DNA of 44,004 nt. It comes from an uncultured Microcaldota archaeon (GTDB taxonomy: Archaea > Micrarchaeota > Micrarchaeia > Anstonellales > Bilamarchaeaceae). Shown piece by piece: positions 27,103-35,709 of the stretch. The stretch covers positions 1 to 44,004 of the forward strand of contig CAILMQ010000034.1 of NCBI GenBank assembly GCA_903835385.1, in the 5' to 3' direction. How positions within the stretch are numbered: position 1 is the first letter of the stretch; each line of letters begins with the position of its first letter. The position numbers were made by a program, and so were the translations under genes. The notes beneath the pieces are model-generated. The model made no database searches. It was given only the letters and a program-made list of their open reading frames with translations, and was not told where the DNA came from.

Positions 27103-27114
27103 AGTATTTAAACC
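27103..27114 (-). promoter_or_regulatory. TATA box for the zinc-ribbon transcript
   Basis: The minus strand reads GGTTTAAATACT. It overlaps the end of the metallopeptidase gene, so the transcript starts in the spacer. Confidence 0.5.
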
Positions 27115-27950
27115 TATCCTGTCGTCGGATGACGTAGCTTCTGCCTGGCTGCATAGCCTTCCACGTTTCTCAGGAACCTGAGCGCGGTCCGGAGGTGGGA
27201 CAGCGGCATCCTCTGGCCGGGAGTGTCAAAATGGCCATACACAACGGGTCCGAAGGCGAATGACGGCCATTTTCTTTCGTATATGCAGGCCTCGTCATAG
27301 CCATGGAACCGACGTGCCGCCACCCTATCGTCCCTGAAGCGCCGCAGGAAATCCGCGCTCAGCCTCTTTACCGCGGGCAGGGAGAAGCCGTCGAGATAGC
27401 AGTGGGTATGGTCTCCGGCGTCAAAAAGGCTCTCGTAGCTCTTGCTCCAGTCCAGCTTGTCCTGGGGATGGAGCAGGCGGGGATATGTTACGTCTATGGC
27501 TATGCAGAAATCCGGCCTTATGCCGCGCCTGGTGAGTTCCGCGGCGACCTCCCTGGCGCTCCTCGCGAACCTGCGGGGATTTTCCTTGTCCGCCTCTTCC
27601 GATGCCGTGAACACGTATATTGCCCGGCCTTTCTTCGGCCCTCCCTGTGCGAGCAGGAGGTTCATATAGCAGCCCACGGCATTGTCCAGCACGCCGCTGA
27701 GCGTGGTGCCGTTGCCGGTTTTTCGGCTGCTGAAGCTTATGCGCCTGATGCGCGGGTCCACGTCCAGGTGGGAGGAGAAGAGTATGGTCTGCTTTCCCGA
27801 GCCTTTTTCCACCCAGATGTTCCCGTGGCGGTCCACGCTGGGGTGGCAACCGCGTTTCCGCAGCTCCTTCAGTATGTGGGCGTGCCTGGGGCCTTTCCTG
27901 GTATCGCCGTTGAACGGCTTGCTCGCGATTGCCCGTATGGCGTCGACCAT
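27114..27950 (-). CDS. Zinc metallopeptidase (M20/M28/M42-like)
   Basis: 278 residues. Metal ligands expected for the co-catalytic di-zinc fold are visible in order: His61-x-Asp63 (FSSHLDVD), Asp89 (SGVLDNAVG), Glu118/Glu119 (TASEEAD), Asp153 (AIDVTYP) and His240 (VVYGHFDTPG). This fits an aminopeptidase or carboxypeptidase of the M28/M42 group, cytoplasmic, probably in peptide turnover. It is shorter than most M42 enzymes (about 340 residues), and the inserted dimerisation domain appears reduced. The TATA box CTTTTTATATCC at about 27969-27981 lies 26 nt upstream, so the transcript is leaderless. Confidence 0.8.
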   Translation of the reverse strand: MVDAIRAIASKPFNGDTRKGPRHAHILKELRKRGCHPSVDRHGNIWVEKGSGKQTILFSSHLDVDPRIRRISFSSRKTGNGTTLSGVLDNAVGCYMNLLLAQGGPKKGRAIYVFTASEEADKENPRRFARSAREVAAELTRRGIRPDFCIAIDVTYPRLLHPQDKLDWSKSYESLFDAGDHTHCYLDGFSLPAVKRLSADFLRRFRDDRVAARRFHGYDEACIYERKWPSFAFGPVVYGHFDTPGQRMPLSHLRTALRFLRNVEGYAARQKLRHPTTG

Positions 27951-28061
27951 TGCGGTATGCCTATGGAATGCCGGATATAAAAAGGATATTCATGCTTTGA
28001 TTTGCAGCATAATCGGATGATTTTACAAAACGCACATAAATCTTTACGCGGAAATAACATC

Positions 28062-29360
28062 ATGACCAATGGCAACGGGAAACCCAAGCGCAAATTCCTT
28101 TTCGTCTCAATAGAAGCGCTCATCGGCGACCTGGCATGGGCGGTCAAGAAGGAAGGCCACGAGGTGCGCTATTTCATAGCGGAGAATGAGCAGAAGGACG
28201 TCTGCGACGGCTTCCTCGACAAGGTGGACGACTGGAAGGCGAACGTGGACTGGGCGGACATAATCATCTTCGACGACTTCGGATTCGGCGAAGAGGCAGA
28301 GAAGCTAAGGAAGCAGGGCAAGCTCGTGGTCGGCGGCAGCGCCTACACGGACAGGCTGGAGATGGACCGGGAGTTCGGCCAGGCGGAGATGAACTCGGTC
28401 GGCATATTCGTGATACCCAGGTGGAACTTCACCAATTTCGACGACGCCATTGAATTCATAAAGAAGAACCCGGACCGCTACGTGATGAAGCCCAGCGGCC
28501 TGGCGCAGAACGAGAAGGAGCTGCTTTTCGTGGGCCAGGAGGAGGACGGCGAGGACATACTGGACATACTCCAGCTCTACAAGAAGAACTGGGGCAAGAA
28601 GATAAAGTCGTTTCAGATCCAGAAATACATATCCGGCGTGGAGGTCGCGGTGGGTGCCTTCTTCAACGGAGAGGACTTCATCATGCCTATCAACGTGAAT
28701 TTCGAGCACAAGAAGATGTTCCCTGGCGAGCTCGGGCCAAGCACGGGCGAGATGGGCACGGCGCTTTTCTGCACCAGCAGGAGCCCAATCTTCGAAGAAA
28801 CGCTCGCGAAAATGAAGGGCAAGCTCGCAGCCTCTGGTTACGTCGGCTACATAGACATAAACTGCATAGTGAACTCCCGCGGCATATACCCGCTGGAATG
28901 GACGTCGCGTTTCGGCTATCCTCATATAAGCATACTCATGGAGGGCATCCTGAGCGAATGGGGCGAGTTCCTCTACGGCATCGCCAAGAAGGAGAAGCCC
29001 GAGCTGCGCGCCAAGAGGGCGTTCGTGGTCGGCGTGGTCGTCGCCGTGCCTCCGTTCCCGTTCCACGACCCTGACGCGTTCAAGAGATACTCCGAGGACG
29101 CGACAATCATATTCAAGAAGCCCATCTACGAGGGCGTGCATCCGGGCGACGTCAAGTTCGTGGAGGACGACTGGCGCCTGGCAGGCAACAGCGGCTACGC
29201 CCTGGTCGTGACCGGCTCCGGGACCGCCATGGAGGAGGCGCGGAGCGTCGCCTACAACAGGATAAAGAACATAATAATCCCGAACATGTTCTACCGCACG
29301 GACATAGGAAAGAGATGGGGCGACGAGAGGGACAGGCTCATGATGTGGGGCTACCTCTGA
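28062..29360 (+). CDS. PurD-like ATP-grasp ligase
   Basis: 432 residues. An N-terminal Rossmann-like region (KFLFVSIEALIGDLAWAVKK) is followed by an ATP-grasp domain (YVMKPSGLAQNEKELLFVG, SFQIQKYISGVEVAVGAFFN, PINVNFEHKKMFPGELGPST, EMGTALF) and a C-terminal domain like that of phosphoribosylamine-glycine ligase. PurD joins glycine to phosphoribosylamine in purine synthesis. The usual N-terminal GGREHAL motif of PurD is missing, and no other purine gene is near, so the substrate may differ. Start ATG 28062 lies about 25 nt after CATAAATC, indicating a leaderless transcript; the longer frame from 28002 overlaps that promoter. Confidence 0.75.
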   Translation: MTNGNGKPKRKFLFVSIEALIGDLAWAVKKEGHEVRYFIAENEQKDVCDGFLDKVDDWKANVDWADIIIFDDFGFGEEAEKLRKQGKLVVGGSAYTDRLEMDREFGQAEMNSVGIFVIPRWNFTNFDDAIEFIKKNPDRYVMKPSGLAQNEKELLFVGQEEDGEDILDILQLYKKNWGKKIKSFQIQKYISGVEVAVGAFFNGEDFIMPINVNFEHKKMFPGELGPSTGEMGTALFCTSRSPIFEETLAKMKGKLAASGYVGYIDINCIVNSRGIYPLEWTSRFGYPHISILMEGILSEWGEFLYGIAKKEKPELRAKRAFVVGVVVAVPPFPFHDPDAFKRYSEDATIIFKKPIYEGVHPGDVKFVEDDWRLAGNSGYALVVTGSGTAMEEARSVAYNRIKNIIIPNMFYRTDIGKRWGDERDRLMMWGYL

Positions 29361-29367
29361 TTGTCTT

Positions 29368-30846
29368 CTATCCCAGGAACCTTCTCATGAACGCCGCGCG
29401 CTTTATCTCGTCGCGCAGCGCCGCCTGCTCCCCCTTCCTGAAATGCAGCATCAGCTTGGATGTGACCGCGGAGTATTCCTCGTCCTCCTCCGCGCCTATC
29501 CACCCTGCGATTTTCCGCACGCCTTCGGCGACCCGCTTCGGGAAATACTGGAGGTTGGCCATGTTCAGGTATTTGGCGGAGTCCGCGAGGTCCTCGTCCA
29601 GCTTTATGTACATGGTGTGCAGCTCGTCGAACTCCTTTTCGCTCAGTGCGCAGAGCCCCAGCAACTCCGGCGGCAAACCGAGTGAATAGAACGCGGCGCA
29701 GAACGTGATGGCGCGCGGCAGGCTCACGCCTTTTAGCGAGCGCGCGTAGCCGAACAATCCCACGTGGAGCTTCCTCGCCCTCCTTGCAGGTACGAGCGGC
29801 GCGATGCCGTTTATGGTGTCCGCCAGGAGCCCTATCTGGGACTGGTACTCCTTCCTTATCTTCTCCACGAGCCGCAGCGCCGCCTTGGCGTCCATTGGCC
29901 GTGGGGGCCTTCTCCTGCCGTGGTTTATCATGTCCACCGCGTTCGCCACGTCCCTGAAGGGATGGTCGTACTTGAAAGAGGACTGTATCGTGAATGTCTG
30001 TACCGACGGGTACTCCTCGCCGCAGTTCATGACGTTGTCCGGCCTGAAGTTGCCCCGGAAAGGGGCGGAGCCCACGCCGATTATTGGCAGTATCTCGGTG
30101 CCTGTCCGCTCTTCCAGGAGTTCCAGGTCCTGGAGCGCGATTTTCGCGAGCAGCACCGCGCTTACCGAGCCGTAGTTGAGCGCCGGGTCCGAGCGCGCGA
30201 GGAACACCCTCTGGTATTCCAGCCGCTTCCCCTCCAGGTATTCCCCCAGGATTTTCCCGGCCGCCAGAAACGAATCCGAGTTCTCGAAAAGCGGGATTAC
30301 GTTTATGCTTTCCGGCTGGAAATCACCCACCCATTCCCTGACCGTGCGCCTCGCCTTGCCTGAGCCGAGCACGGTGTTCCTCTGGCCCACGATGACGCGC
30401 TCGTAGTAGGCGCGCACCATCTCGACCTCCTCCGCCGAGGTGGTCATGGGCAGTATCACCTCGAATATGGGCGGCACGCCGCGGTTCACGGCCTGCGCCA
30501 CGTCGTAGGCGCGCGGGATGGAATGGAGAGTCTCCAGCAGTATCTTGCCCTGCTCCCTCTCTATCGCGGGGTTGGGCACCCTGTAGGTGAGGAAGAACTC
30601 GCTGCCCAGCTTGTGCTTGCCGAAGAAATCCGTGTATCTGGAGAGGAGCTTCTCCACCACCTGGTTGTCCGCCTCCTTGCCTTCGCTGTCCCACATCTGC
30701 TCGTTTATGCCCAGCTGGGCGAAAACGTAATATGCCTCCTTGACCTCGCCCTCTCCGGAAAGCACCTCGCTGTCAGAGAAAAACGGCGTGCTGATGTTGT
30801 CCGGATGCTGGGTGGACATCGTCCTCGGAATCCTTCTGGCTCCCAT
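29368..30846 (-). CDS. ppcA: Phosphoenolpyruvate carboxylase, archaeal type
   Basis: Carboxylates PEP to oxaloacetate, filling the C4 pool. 492 residues from ATG 30846; archaeal-type enzymes are about half the length of bacterial ones. Motifs: IPRTMSTQHPDN at the N-terminus, SEFFLTYRVPNPAIEREQGK, IFEVILPMTTSAEE, FLARSDPALNYGSVSAVLLA and GVGSAPFRGNF. The longer frame from 30870 would begin inside the TATA box (30870-30878); ATG 30846 is 28 nt from it and gives a leaderless message. It lies tail-to-tail with the PurD-like gene, stops 7 nt apart. Confidence 0.94.
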   Translation of the reverse strand: MGARRIPRTMSTQHPDNISTPFFSDSEVLSGEGEVKEAYYVFAQLGINEQMWDSEGKEADNQVVEKLLSRYTDFFGKHKLGSEFFLTYRVPNPAIEREQGKILLETLHSIPRAYDVAQAVNRGVPPIFEVILPMTTSAEEVEMVRAYYERVIVGQRNTVLGSGKARRTVREWVGDFQPESINVIPLFENSDSFLAAGKILGEYLEGKRLEYQRVFLARSDPALNYGSVSAVLLAKIALQDLELLEERTGTEILPIIGVGSAPFRGNFRPDNVMNCGEEYPSVQTFTIQSSFKYDHPFRDVANAVDMINHGRRRPPRPMDAKAALRLVEKIRKEYQSQIGLLADTINGIAPLVPARRARKLHVGLFGYARSLKGVSLPRAITFCAAFYSLGLPPELLGLCALSEKEFDELHTMYIKLDEDLADSAKYLNMANLQYFPKRVAEGVRKIAGWIGAEEDEEYSAVTSKLMLHFRKGEQAALRDEIKRAAFMRRFLG

Positions 30847-30868
30847 GAAAGGGAAATGAGGGAAATTC

Positions 30869-30880
30869 ATTTATATATCT
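30869..30880. promoter_or_regulatory. Bidirectional TATA box between PEPC and the membrane protein gene
   Basis: ATTTATATATCT serves the minus strand at 28 nt from PEPC ATG and the plus strand at 37 nt from the TTG start at 30911. No other TATA candidate is present in this 64-nt spacer. Confidence 0.5.
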
Positions 30881-30910
30881 TGCTGGAGATACGTCCCCCT
30901 AGGTGGTCGG

Positions 30911-31645
30911 TTGATACCTTCCCTAAAAAGAGCGTCAGCGCAGTTCGCCAGAACCCCGTTCATTTTCGTTTGGTCCTCCGTCATGTATGTGGTGCTACAG
31001 TTGCTTTTCGCATTGGCAGCCGTCGGCATCTTTCTCATATATTTCCTCATCGCCTCGGTCCTGGGCCTGCCCACCACCGTGAACAGCCCCCCTGCCGTCA
31101 TTGCGGCAGTCGCCACGCTGCTGCTGTTGCTGTTCTTCTCATGCGGCCTGAACGCCGGCCTGCTCAGGAGCTATGCGGCGGCCCTTGAAGGCAGGAAGAC
31201 CACGGTGGCCGAGTTCCTCAGGTATTCGCTGAAGAAAGCCGCGCCCATGTTCGCCGTCATGCTCATGCGCGACCTGGTGCTGGCCGTGATAGTGGGGCCG
31301 GTCGTCCTGCTCTACGTGTCCTCGCTGAGCGGAGCGGCGTATATGGACGTCCTCGTTGGCGCCTACGCCCTGTGCGCGACGTTCCTGATTCATTTCCTGT
31401 TCACGCCGGCTTTCGTTTCCATAGGGGCGTTCGGCACGGAGTTCGTCTCCTCGTTGCGCATCGGAATCGGATTCCTAAGGAGGAAGCACGTCAATGCCCT
31501 GGGGCTCTACGCGGTTTTCGCCCTGGCCTGGCTGCTCAATCTCGTGCCAATCGTGCAGATAATCACGATATTAGTCGTCTACCCCGTGGTTTATTCGGCT
31601 TTCGTAGTGATGTTCCAGGGAAGCGGCAGCGGCCGTTCCCGGTGA
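30911..31645 (+). CDS. Polytopic membrane protein, unknown
   Basis: 244 residues with about six hydrophobic helices: VMYVVLQLLFALAAVGIFLI, AVIAAVATLLLLLFFSCGLN, the LVLAVIVGPVVLLYVSSL region, LVGAYALCATFLIHFLFTP, ALGLYAVFALAWLLNLVP and IITILVVYPVVYSAFVVMF. The layout resembles DUF4013/UPF0259-like inner-membrane proteins of unknown role; I cannot assign it firmly. The start is TTG at 30911, preceded by AGGTGG with 4-nt spacing. It ends 4 nt before the next gene, so the two are likely co-transcribed. Confidence 0.75.
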   Translation: MIPSLKRASAQFARTPFIFVWSSVMYVVLQLLFALAAVGIFLIYFLIASVLGLPTTVNSPPAVIAAVATLLLLLFFSCGLNAGLLRSYAAALEGRKTTVAEFLRYSLKKAAPMFAVMLMRDLVLAVIVGPVVLLYVSSLSGAAYMDVLVGAYALCATFLIHFLFTPAFVSIGAFGTEFVSSLRIGIGFLRRKHVNALGLYAVFALAWLLNLVPIVQIITILVVYPVVYSAFVVMFQGSGSGRSR

Positions 31646-31649
31646 TTGC

Positions 31650-31958
31650 ATGCAGAGGATATACGAGTGCGAGCTTTCAAAGCAAAAAGACCTCAAGGCC
31701 CTGCTCGAGGCGGACCCATACGCGGAAGGGAGCTTCGCCCGCGCCGGCTACAAGCTGCGCGACGGCGGCTCTCTCGGGGAGGACAAGGCGAAGGTTTACG
31801 TTTACATATCCGCATCTGACGATTTCATAAAAAAGGCTGACAACGCGCTGAAAGACGTTGCAAAGCCGATGAAGGGCGAAGCCGAGAAGCGCATCATCGC
31901 CAAGATAGTCGCGGAAGAGGAGAACGCGGAATCCGGGTTCGGCAGCATGTTCGGCTAA
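31650..31958 (+). CDS. Small conserved archaeal protein, unknown
   Basis: 102 residues, no signal or membrane segment. It reads MQRIYECELSKQKDLKALLE, then DPYAEGSFARAGYKLRDGGS and YVYISASDDFIKKADNALK, and ends in a Gly-rich tail ESGFGSMFG. The alternating strand/helix pattern suggests a compact alpha/beta fold. The sequence has the look of a widely conserved DPANN protein but I cannot name the family. Start ATG is 4 nt after the membrane protein stop. Confidence 0.7.
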   Translation: MQRIYECELSKQKDLKALLEADPYAEGSFARAGYKLRDGGSLGEDKAKVYVYISASDDFIKKADNALKDVAKPMKGEAEKRIIAKIVAEEENAESGFGSMFG

Positions 31959-31980
31959 TCGGCGCCGGTTGCGTACCGCC

Positions 31981-32772
31981 TCAGGCTGCCCCGTTTCTTC
32001 TCAGAATATCCGCAGTCGTGGTATCAGTATACCTGAGCGCCCATGACAGGGCAGTCCGTCCCTCGGCATCCTTCGCATTCACATCAGCGCCTTTTTTAAC
32101 CAGCATCTCCACGGTTTCCGCATGGCCATTCAGGGCAGCCCACATCATGGCCGTCCGCTTGGCACTGTCCCTCGCATCCACATCAGCCCCGTTTTCAATG
32201 AGAATGCGCGCAGTTTCAGCATGGCCATTCCAGGAAGCATCCATCAGCGCAGTCCTGCCCTGGTTGTCCTTCGCATGCGCATCCGCCCCTCTCCTTATCA
32301 GCATTCCTGCGGTTTCGCTATGGCCGGCCAGAGCCGCCACCATCAGTGGGGTATCCCCGGACTCGGTCGACATGCCCACATTTGCTCCATGTTCAATGAG
32401 CATCTCCGCGGTTTCAGTATTGCCCTGTGCCACAGATAAGGTCAGCGCCGTATTGCCATAGGGCTCCGTAGCATTCACATCCGCTCCCTTTCCAATCAGC
32501 CACTCCACGGTTCGGGTCTGGCCGCACCTGGCAGCAGCCATCAGCGCCGTGAAGCCGCGTTGTTTCGTCGCATTCACATCCGCCCCGCTATCGATCAGCC
32601 TCTGCAGGGTTTCCAAATGCCCGCGTCCGGCAGCTGTAATGAACTCAATCGCATTTACCTCGGCCATGGGCGGTTCAACTGCCGGTTTTGCACTTTTTTC
32701 CCTGCGCCTGCGCGTGCCCCGTCCCATCTCGTGCACGGGTTTTTTCACGCCTGCCTTCGGTTCAAGTGCCAT
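31981..32772 (-). CDS. Ankyrin-repeat protein
   Basis: 263 residues: a basic, low-complexity N-terminus (about 45 residues, GRGTRRRREKS) followed by seven tandem 33-residue ankyrin repeats, each close to GRTALMDASWNGHAETARIL followed by IENGADV. Ankyrin solenoids bind proteins. No signal peptide or membrane helix. The repeats are very regular, close to the consensus, suggesting recent expansion or transfer. TATTTATAAAC at 32803-32813 lies 35 nt upstream. With the HEAT protein and the TPR protein it adds to the repeat-protein repertoire of this genome. Confidence 0.93.
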   Translation of the reverse strand: MALEPKAGVKKPVHEMGRGTRRRREKSAKPAVEPPMAEVNAIEFITAAGRGHLETLQRLIDSGADVNATKQRGFTALMAAARCGQTRTVEWLIGKGADVNATEPYGNTALTLSVAQGNTETAEMLIEHGANVGMSTESGDTPLMVAALAGHSETAGMLIRRGADAHAKDNQGRTALMDASWNGHAETARILIENGADVDARDSAKRTAMMWAALNGHAETVEMLVKKGADVNAKDAEGRTALSWALRYTDTTTADILRRNGAA

Positions 32773-32867
32773 AATTATTCACTATGGTATCGTGCCAACA
32801 AATGTTTATAAATAGTGATTTTTAGTGGTACACCAACTCTTTTATTCTTTCTTCCCCCATTCTGTCC

Positions 32868-33386
32868 ATGGACGAGCCGGAAACCCAAATCCAGGAAAAA
32901 AAATCAATCGCATCGCGCGGCGTCCCGTCATCAGAATCCATCTACCTCCCCCCCTACAACAGCGAGGAGCTGCGGAGCTTCCAGGACGCGTCCGAGAACC
33001 CCACTAGGAACCTCTGGTCGGTCGAGGAGGTCGCCAACTTCGTCTTCTCGCGCAAATACCAGCCCAAATACTACGAAATCGCGCTCGCGTTCCTGCGCCT
33101 GCTCTCCGGGCAGCCGCACCTGGACGGCGCCATGATTTCAAAATTCGTGTCTGACAACGGCGTTTCCAAGGCAACGCTCTACAACCGCGTGCTTCCGCGC
33201 CTGAGGCGCGTGGGGATGATAAAGATAGAGCGCGACACCATAGTCGCGGCCGAGAGCAAGCGCAAATTCAGGCCCATGCGCATAAGCCTGAGCAAGACGT
33301 TCGGCAACTACCTGATGAAGATAGGCGATTCATGGCTCGCGATAGTGGATGACACGAGAACAATGAAAAAACAGGAGAAGCTCTGA
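32868..33386 (+). CDS. Winged-helix DNA-binding protein, unknown target
   Basis: 172 residues. The disordered N-terminus (about 40 residues) leads to helices (WSVEEVANFVFSRKYQPKYY) and a winged-helix unit with recognition-helix-like ISKFVSDNGVSKATLYNRVL, then PRLRRVGMIKIERDTIV as wing. The basic C-terminus ends KKQEKL. Probably a transcription factor of the archaeal MarR/ArsR-like fold; specific family not recognised. A CTTTTATTC element about 27 nt upstream of ATG 32868 suggests a leaderless transcript. Confidence 0.65.
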   Translation: MDEPETQIQEKKSIASRGVPSSESIYLPPYNSEELRSFQDASENPTRNLWSVEEVANFVFSRKYQPKYYEIALAFLRLLSGQPHLDGAMISKFVSDNGVSKATLYNRVLPRLRRVGMIKIERDTIVAAESKRKFRPMRISLSKTFGNYLMKIGDSWLAIVDDTRTMKKQEKL

Positions 33387-33391
33387 TTATT

Positions 33392-33754
33392 TCACTCGCG
33401 CTTCGCGCCGCCCGGCTCGCCCGCGTCCTTTTTCTGCTTTGGGAGGTCTCTTTGTTCGGCGGCGTTCTTTATCGTCCTAGGCCCGACAGCCTTGAACACC
33501 GTGGTCTGTTCGGCGTCGTCTATCCTGCCCGCCAGGATTTGTATTTCCTTGACCGCAGCCTGGCTGAGCTTGCGCTTGCCGGCACTATACTCTACAACAG
33601 CGGCACTTGCTTTAGCCGTGGCCTGGGCAGCGTCCCTCTGCGCAGTCGCATCCTTTTTCACGCATCCGCCATAAAGCGGCAAGGCCATCGCAAAAATTAT
33701 CGCTCCCGCCTTCAGCTTGTCCGCGAATCGGGTCCGGGTTGTTTTTTGTTTCAT
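33392..33754 (-). CDS. Small lipoprotein, unknown
   Basis: About 120 residues. The N-terminus (MKQKTTRTRFADKLKAG, then AIIFAMALPLYGGC) is a signal with a lipobox ending in Cys, predicting a membrane-anchored lipoprotein. The mature part is Ala/Lys/Asp-rich and helical. The better start is ATG 33754 with AGGTG 6 nt upstream; a GTG at 33763 overlaps that site. It follows the coiled-coil gene closely, its ribosome-binding site almost touching that gene's stop, so the two are co-transcribed. Confidence 0.65.
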   Translation of the reverse strand: MKQKTTRTRFADKLKAGAIIFAMALPLYGGCVKKDATAQRDAAQATAKASAAVVEYSAGKRKLSQAAVKEIQILAGRIDDAEQTTVFKAVGPRTIKNAAEQRDLPKQKKDAGEPGGAKRE

Positions 33755-33769
33755 TAATGGCACCTGGTT

Positions 33770-35617
33770 TCACTTGCGCCTCTTCCCCTTGAATTTCCCC
33801 GCCTTGTAGGCGCTTTTCCTGACCGGCTTCCTTGACGGCCTTGCAGAAGGAGACCTGCGCGGGAGAGTGGACACCCTGCCTCTCCTTGCGCTTTGGATGT
33901 CCTCCCCCAGCATCTCCCGCTCGGCTTCCTTCTCCGCAAGCACCTGCGTGACAGTGCCCAGCTTGTTCTGGGCCTCCTGCCTCACCGCTTCGAAATCAGG
34001 TATTCCTGCAGTATCAGTGCGCAGCTTGGTTATCATTTCCTTGCTGTCCCTAACCAGTTCGCTGAGCCTCCTCTTGGAATCCGCGATTTTGGACTCCACG
34101 TCCCTCTCCTCCCCGGTCGCCCTGTTGAGCTCCGAGTCGTAGTTCGCGGTCATCCCGTCCAGTTCGCGCAGATACTTCTTGATGTACGCCGCCTCCGCGC
34201 TCTCCTGGAGCGTGGACAGCTCATCCTCTCCGGCTCGCACGTAACTGGTGATATCGTCTATCTTGGACTCGTAGTCCTTGACGTATTCGCGGACCCACTT
34301 CTCCACCTTCGCTATGTCCGCCATCTGGCCCTCCACGGTGTCCAGCTCAGCCTCCTTGGATTCCATGGAGCCCTTCACGGTCTCCACCATGCCTGCGATT
34401 TCCGCCTTCATCTCCGTGGCGTCCTCCAGGTCTGAGAGCAGCTCCTTCATCGCGGAATTGAGCTCGCCTATCTGCTCCTGGGTGTCGTCCGCGGACTTCC
34501 TCAGGTCGGCTACCCTGCTCCCCACGTCCCCCGAAAGCCTTTTCAGCTCCGCAATCCTCCCCTTTTCCGCGTCTATCTTGGAACGCGCGCCCTCCATCCT
34601 GGCCTCAAGCTCCTCCCTGGATGCGGCAACGGTTTCCATGAACTGGTCCACATCCACCCGTGCCTTCCTCAGCACCTCGTGGCCGTCGGTCTCCAGTTTC
34701 GTTATCATCCTTTGGACCTTCTCCACTTCCTCCACCTTGTCAGGCAGCTCGAGCACCCGCTCCTTGAGCGCCAGCACCCTGCCTTCCTTCTCAAGGATGC
34801 GCTCGGTGATGGACGCGATGTCCGCCTCGACCTTTGATTCCAGCGCCAGGTACCTCTCGCGGTATATCCTGTCCTTCTCCGCCTTGAGTTTTTCCAGGTT
34901 CGCCCTTTCCCTGTTTATCTCGTTCAAATAAGCGTTCACCAGCTCCTTGGCTTTCGCGGAGTCGCCGGTCATCCTCGAGGGCTTCCTCACTTCCTCCGGC
35001 TCCACGGCCGCTTCTGGTTCCGCGCGCTTCTCTAGCATCGCGTGCGAGACCGTCTCGAAGCTCCGCCTTTGCGCTTCGATTTTGGATTCCACCCTTTCCG
35101 GCTCCGGTGCCTCGGGCCCCTGGGGAACAACCGGCTCGGCCTTCGCCACCGGCTTCTCATCCCGGTCTTTGCGGGCATCGAGCTTGCCGAGTATGCTGCT
35201 CTTGATGTTGTCCTCGTATCCGTATTCCTTGTCCTGGCGCTTGCTCTTGAGGTACTCCCCGATGCGCCTTTCGGGCTCGCCAGCGCCGCCGCTTTTGCTT
35301 ATCTCGGTGAAGACCTCGTCATAGGCCTCGTGCTGCCTGGTGTCAAGATTGCTCAGCGCCGCGTCCACGTCCCTGTCCGCGTGCCTGTATTCGTCTTCGC
35401 CGAGCCAGAGCACATTGGTGCCCCGCAGGCCGTAGATTATGCTGATGTACCCCTCGTCCTCGAGCACGCGCACCCACTTGTCTATGGCGCGCCTGTCCAT
35501 CCCTGTGAGCCGCTCGAGCTCGGCCAGTTCCATGCGCTTCTTCTCGGATATGATCCTTATCAGCCTGTCCACGTCTGTGCTGACAAGGGCTTCGTTAACA
35601 GTTATCTTGTTTGACAT
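33770..35617 (-). CDS. Coiled-coil protein with N-terminal winged helix
   Basis: 615 residues. Residues 1-80 form a winged-helix domain (RLIRIISEKKRMELAELERL, TGMDRRAIDKWVRVLEDEGY). A disordered Glu/Pro/Lys stretch follows to about 220, then roughly 330 residues of heptad-like helix (LNEINRERANLEKLKAEKDR, LKERVLELPDKVEEVEKVQR) typical of long coiled coils, and a basic tail (PSRKPVRKSAYKAGKFKGKR). No ATPase head is present, so it is not an SMC protein. It may be a structural DNA-binding or scaffold protein, perhaps in chromosome or division organisation; that is inference. A strong AGGAGGGAG Shine-Dalgarno precedes ATG 35617. Confidence 0.75.
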   Translation of the reverse strand: MSNKITVNEALVSTDVDRLIRIISEKKRMELAELERLTGMDRRAIDKWVRVLEDEGYISIIYGLRGTNVLWLGEDEYRHADRDVDAALSNLDTRQHEAYDEVFTEISKSGGAGEPERRIGEYLKSKRQDKEYGYEDNIKSSILGKLDARKDRDEKPVAKAEPVVPQGPEAPEPERVESKIEAQRRSFETVSHAMLEKRAEPEAAVEPEEVRKPSRMTGDSAKAKELVNAYLNEINRERANLEKLKAEKDRIYRERYLALESKVEADIASITERILEKEGRVLALKERVLELPDKVEEVEKVQRMITKLETDGHEVLRKARVDVDQFMETVAASREELEARMEGARSKIDAEKGRIAELKRLSGDVGSRVADLRKSADDTQEQIGELNSAMKELLSDLEDATEMKAEIAGMVETVKGSMESKEAELDTVEGQMADIAKVEKWVREYVKDYESKIDDITSYVRAGEDELSTLQESAEAAYIKKYLRELDGMTANYDSELNRATGEERDVESKIADSKRRLSELVRDSKEMITKLRTDTAGIPDFEAVRQEAQNKLGTVTQVLAEKEAEREMLGEDIQSARRGRVSTLPRRSPSARPSRKPVRKSAYKAGKFKGKRRK

Positions 35618-35709
35618 CGTCTCCCTCCTGTAAGTAATTGTGTGGGGAAACGTTTAAAAAGATAGTATATAAAAGTGGAGGAATGTGTCGCGCTATACCA
35701 AGGGCGGAT

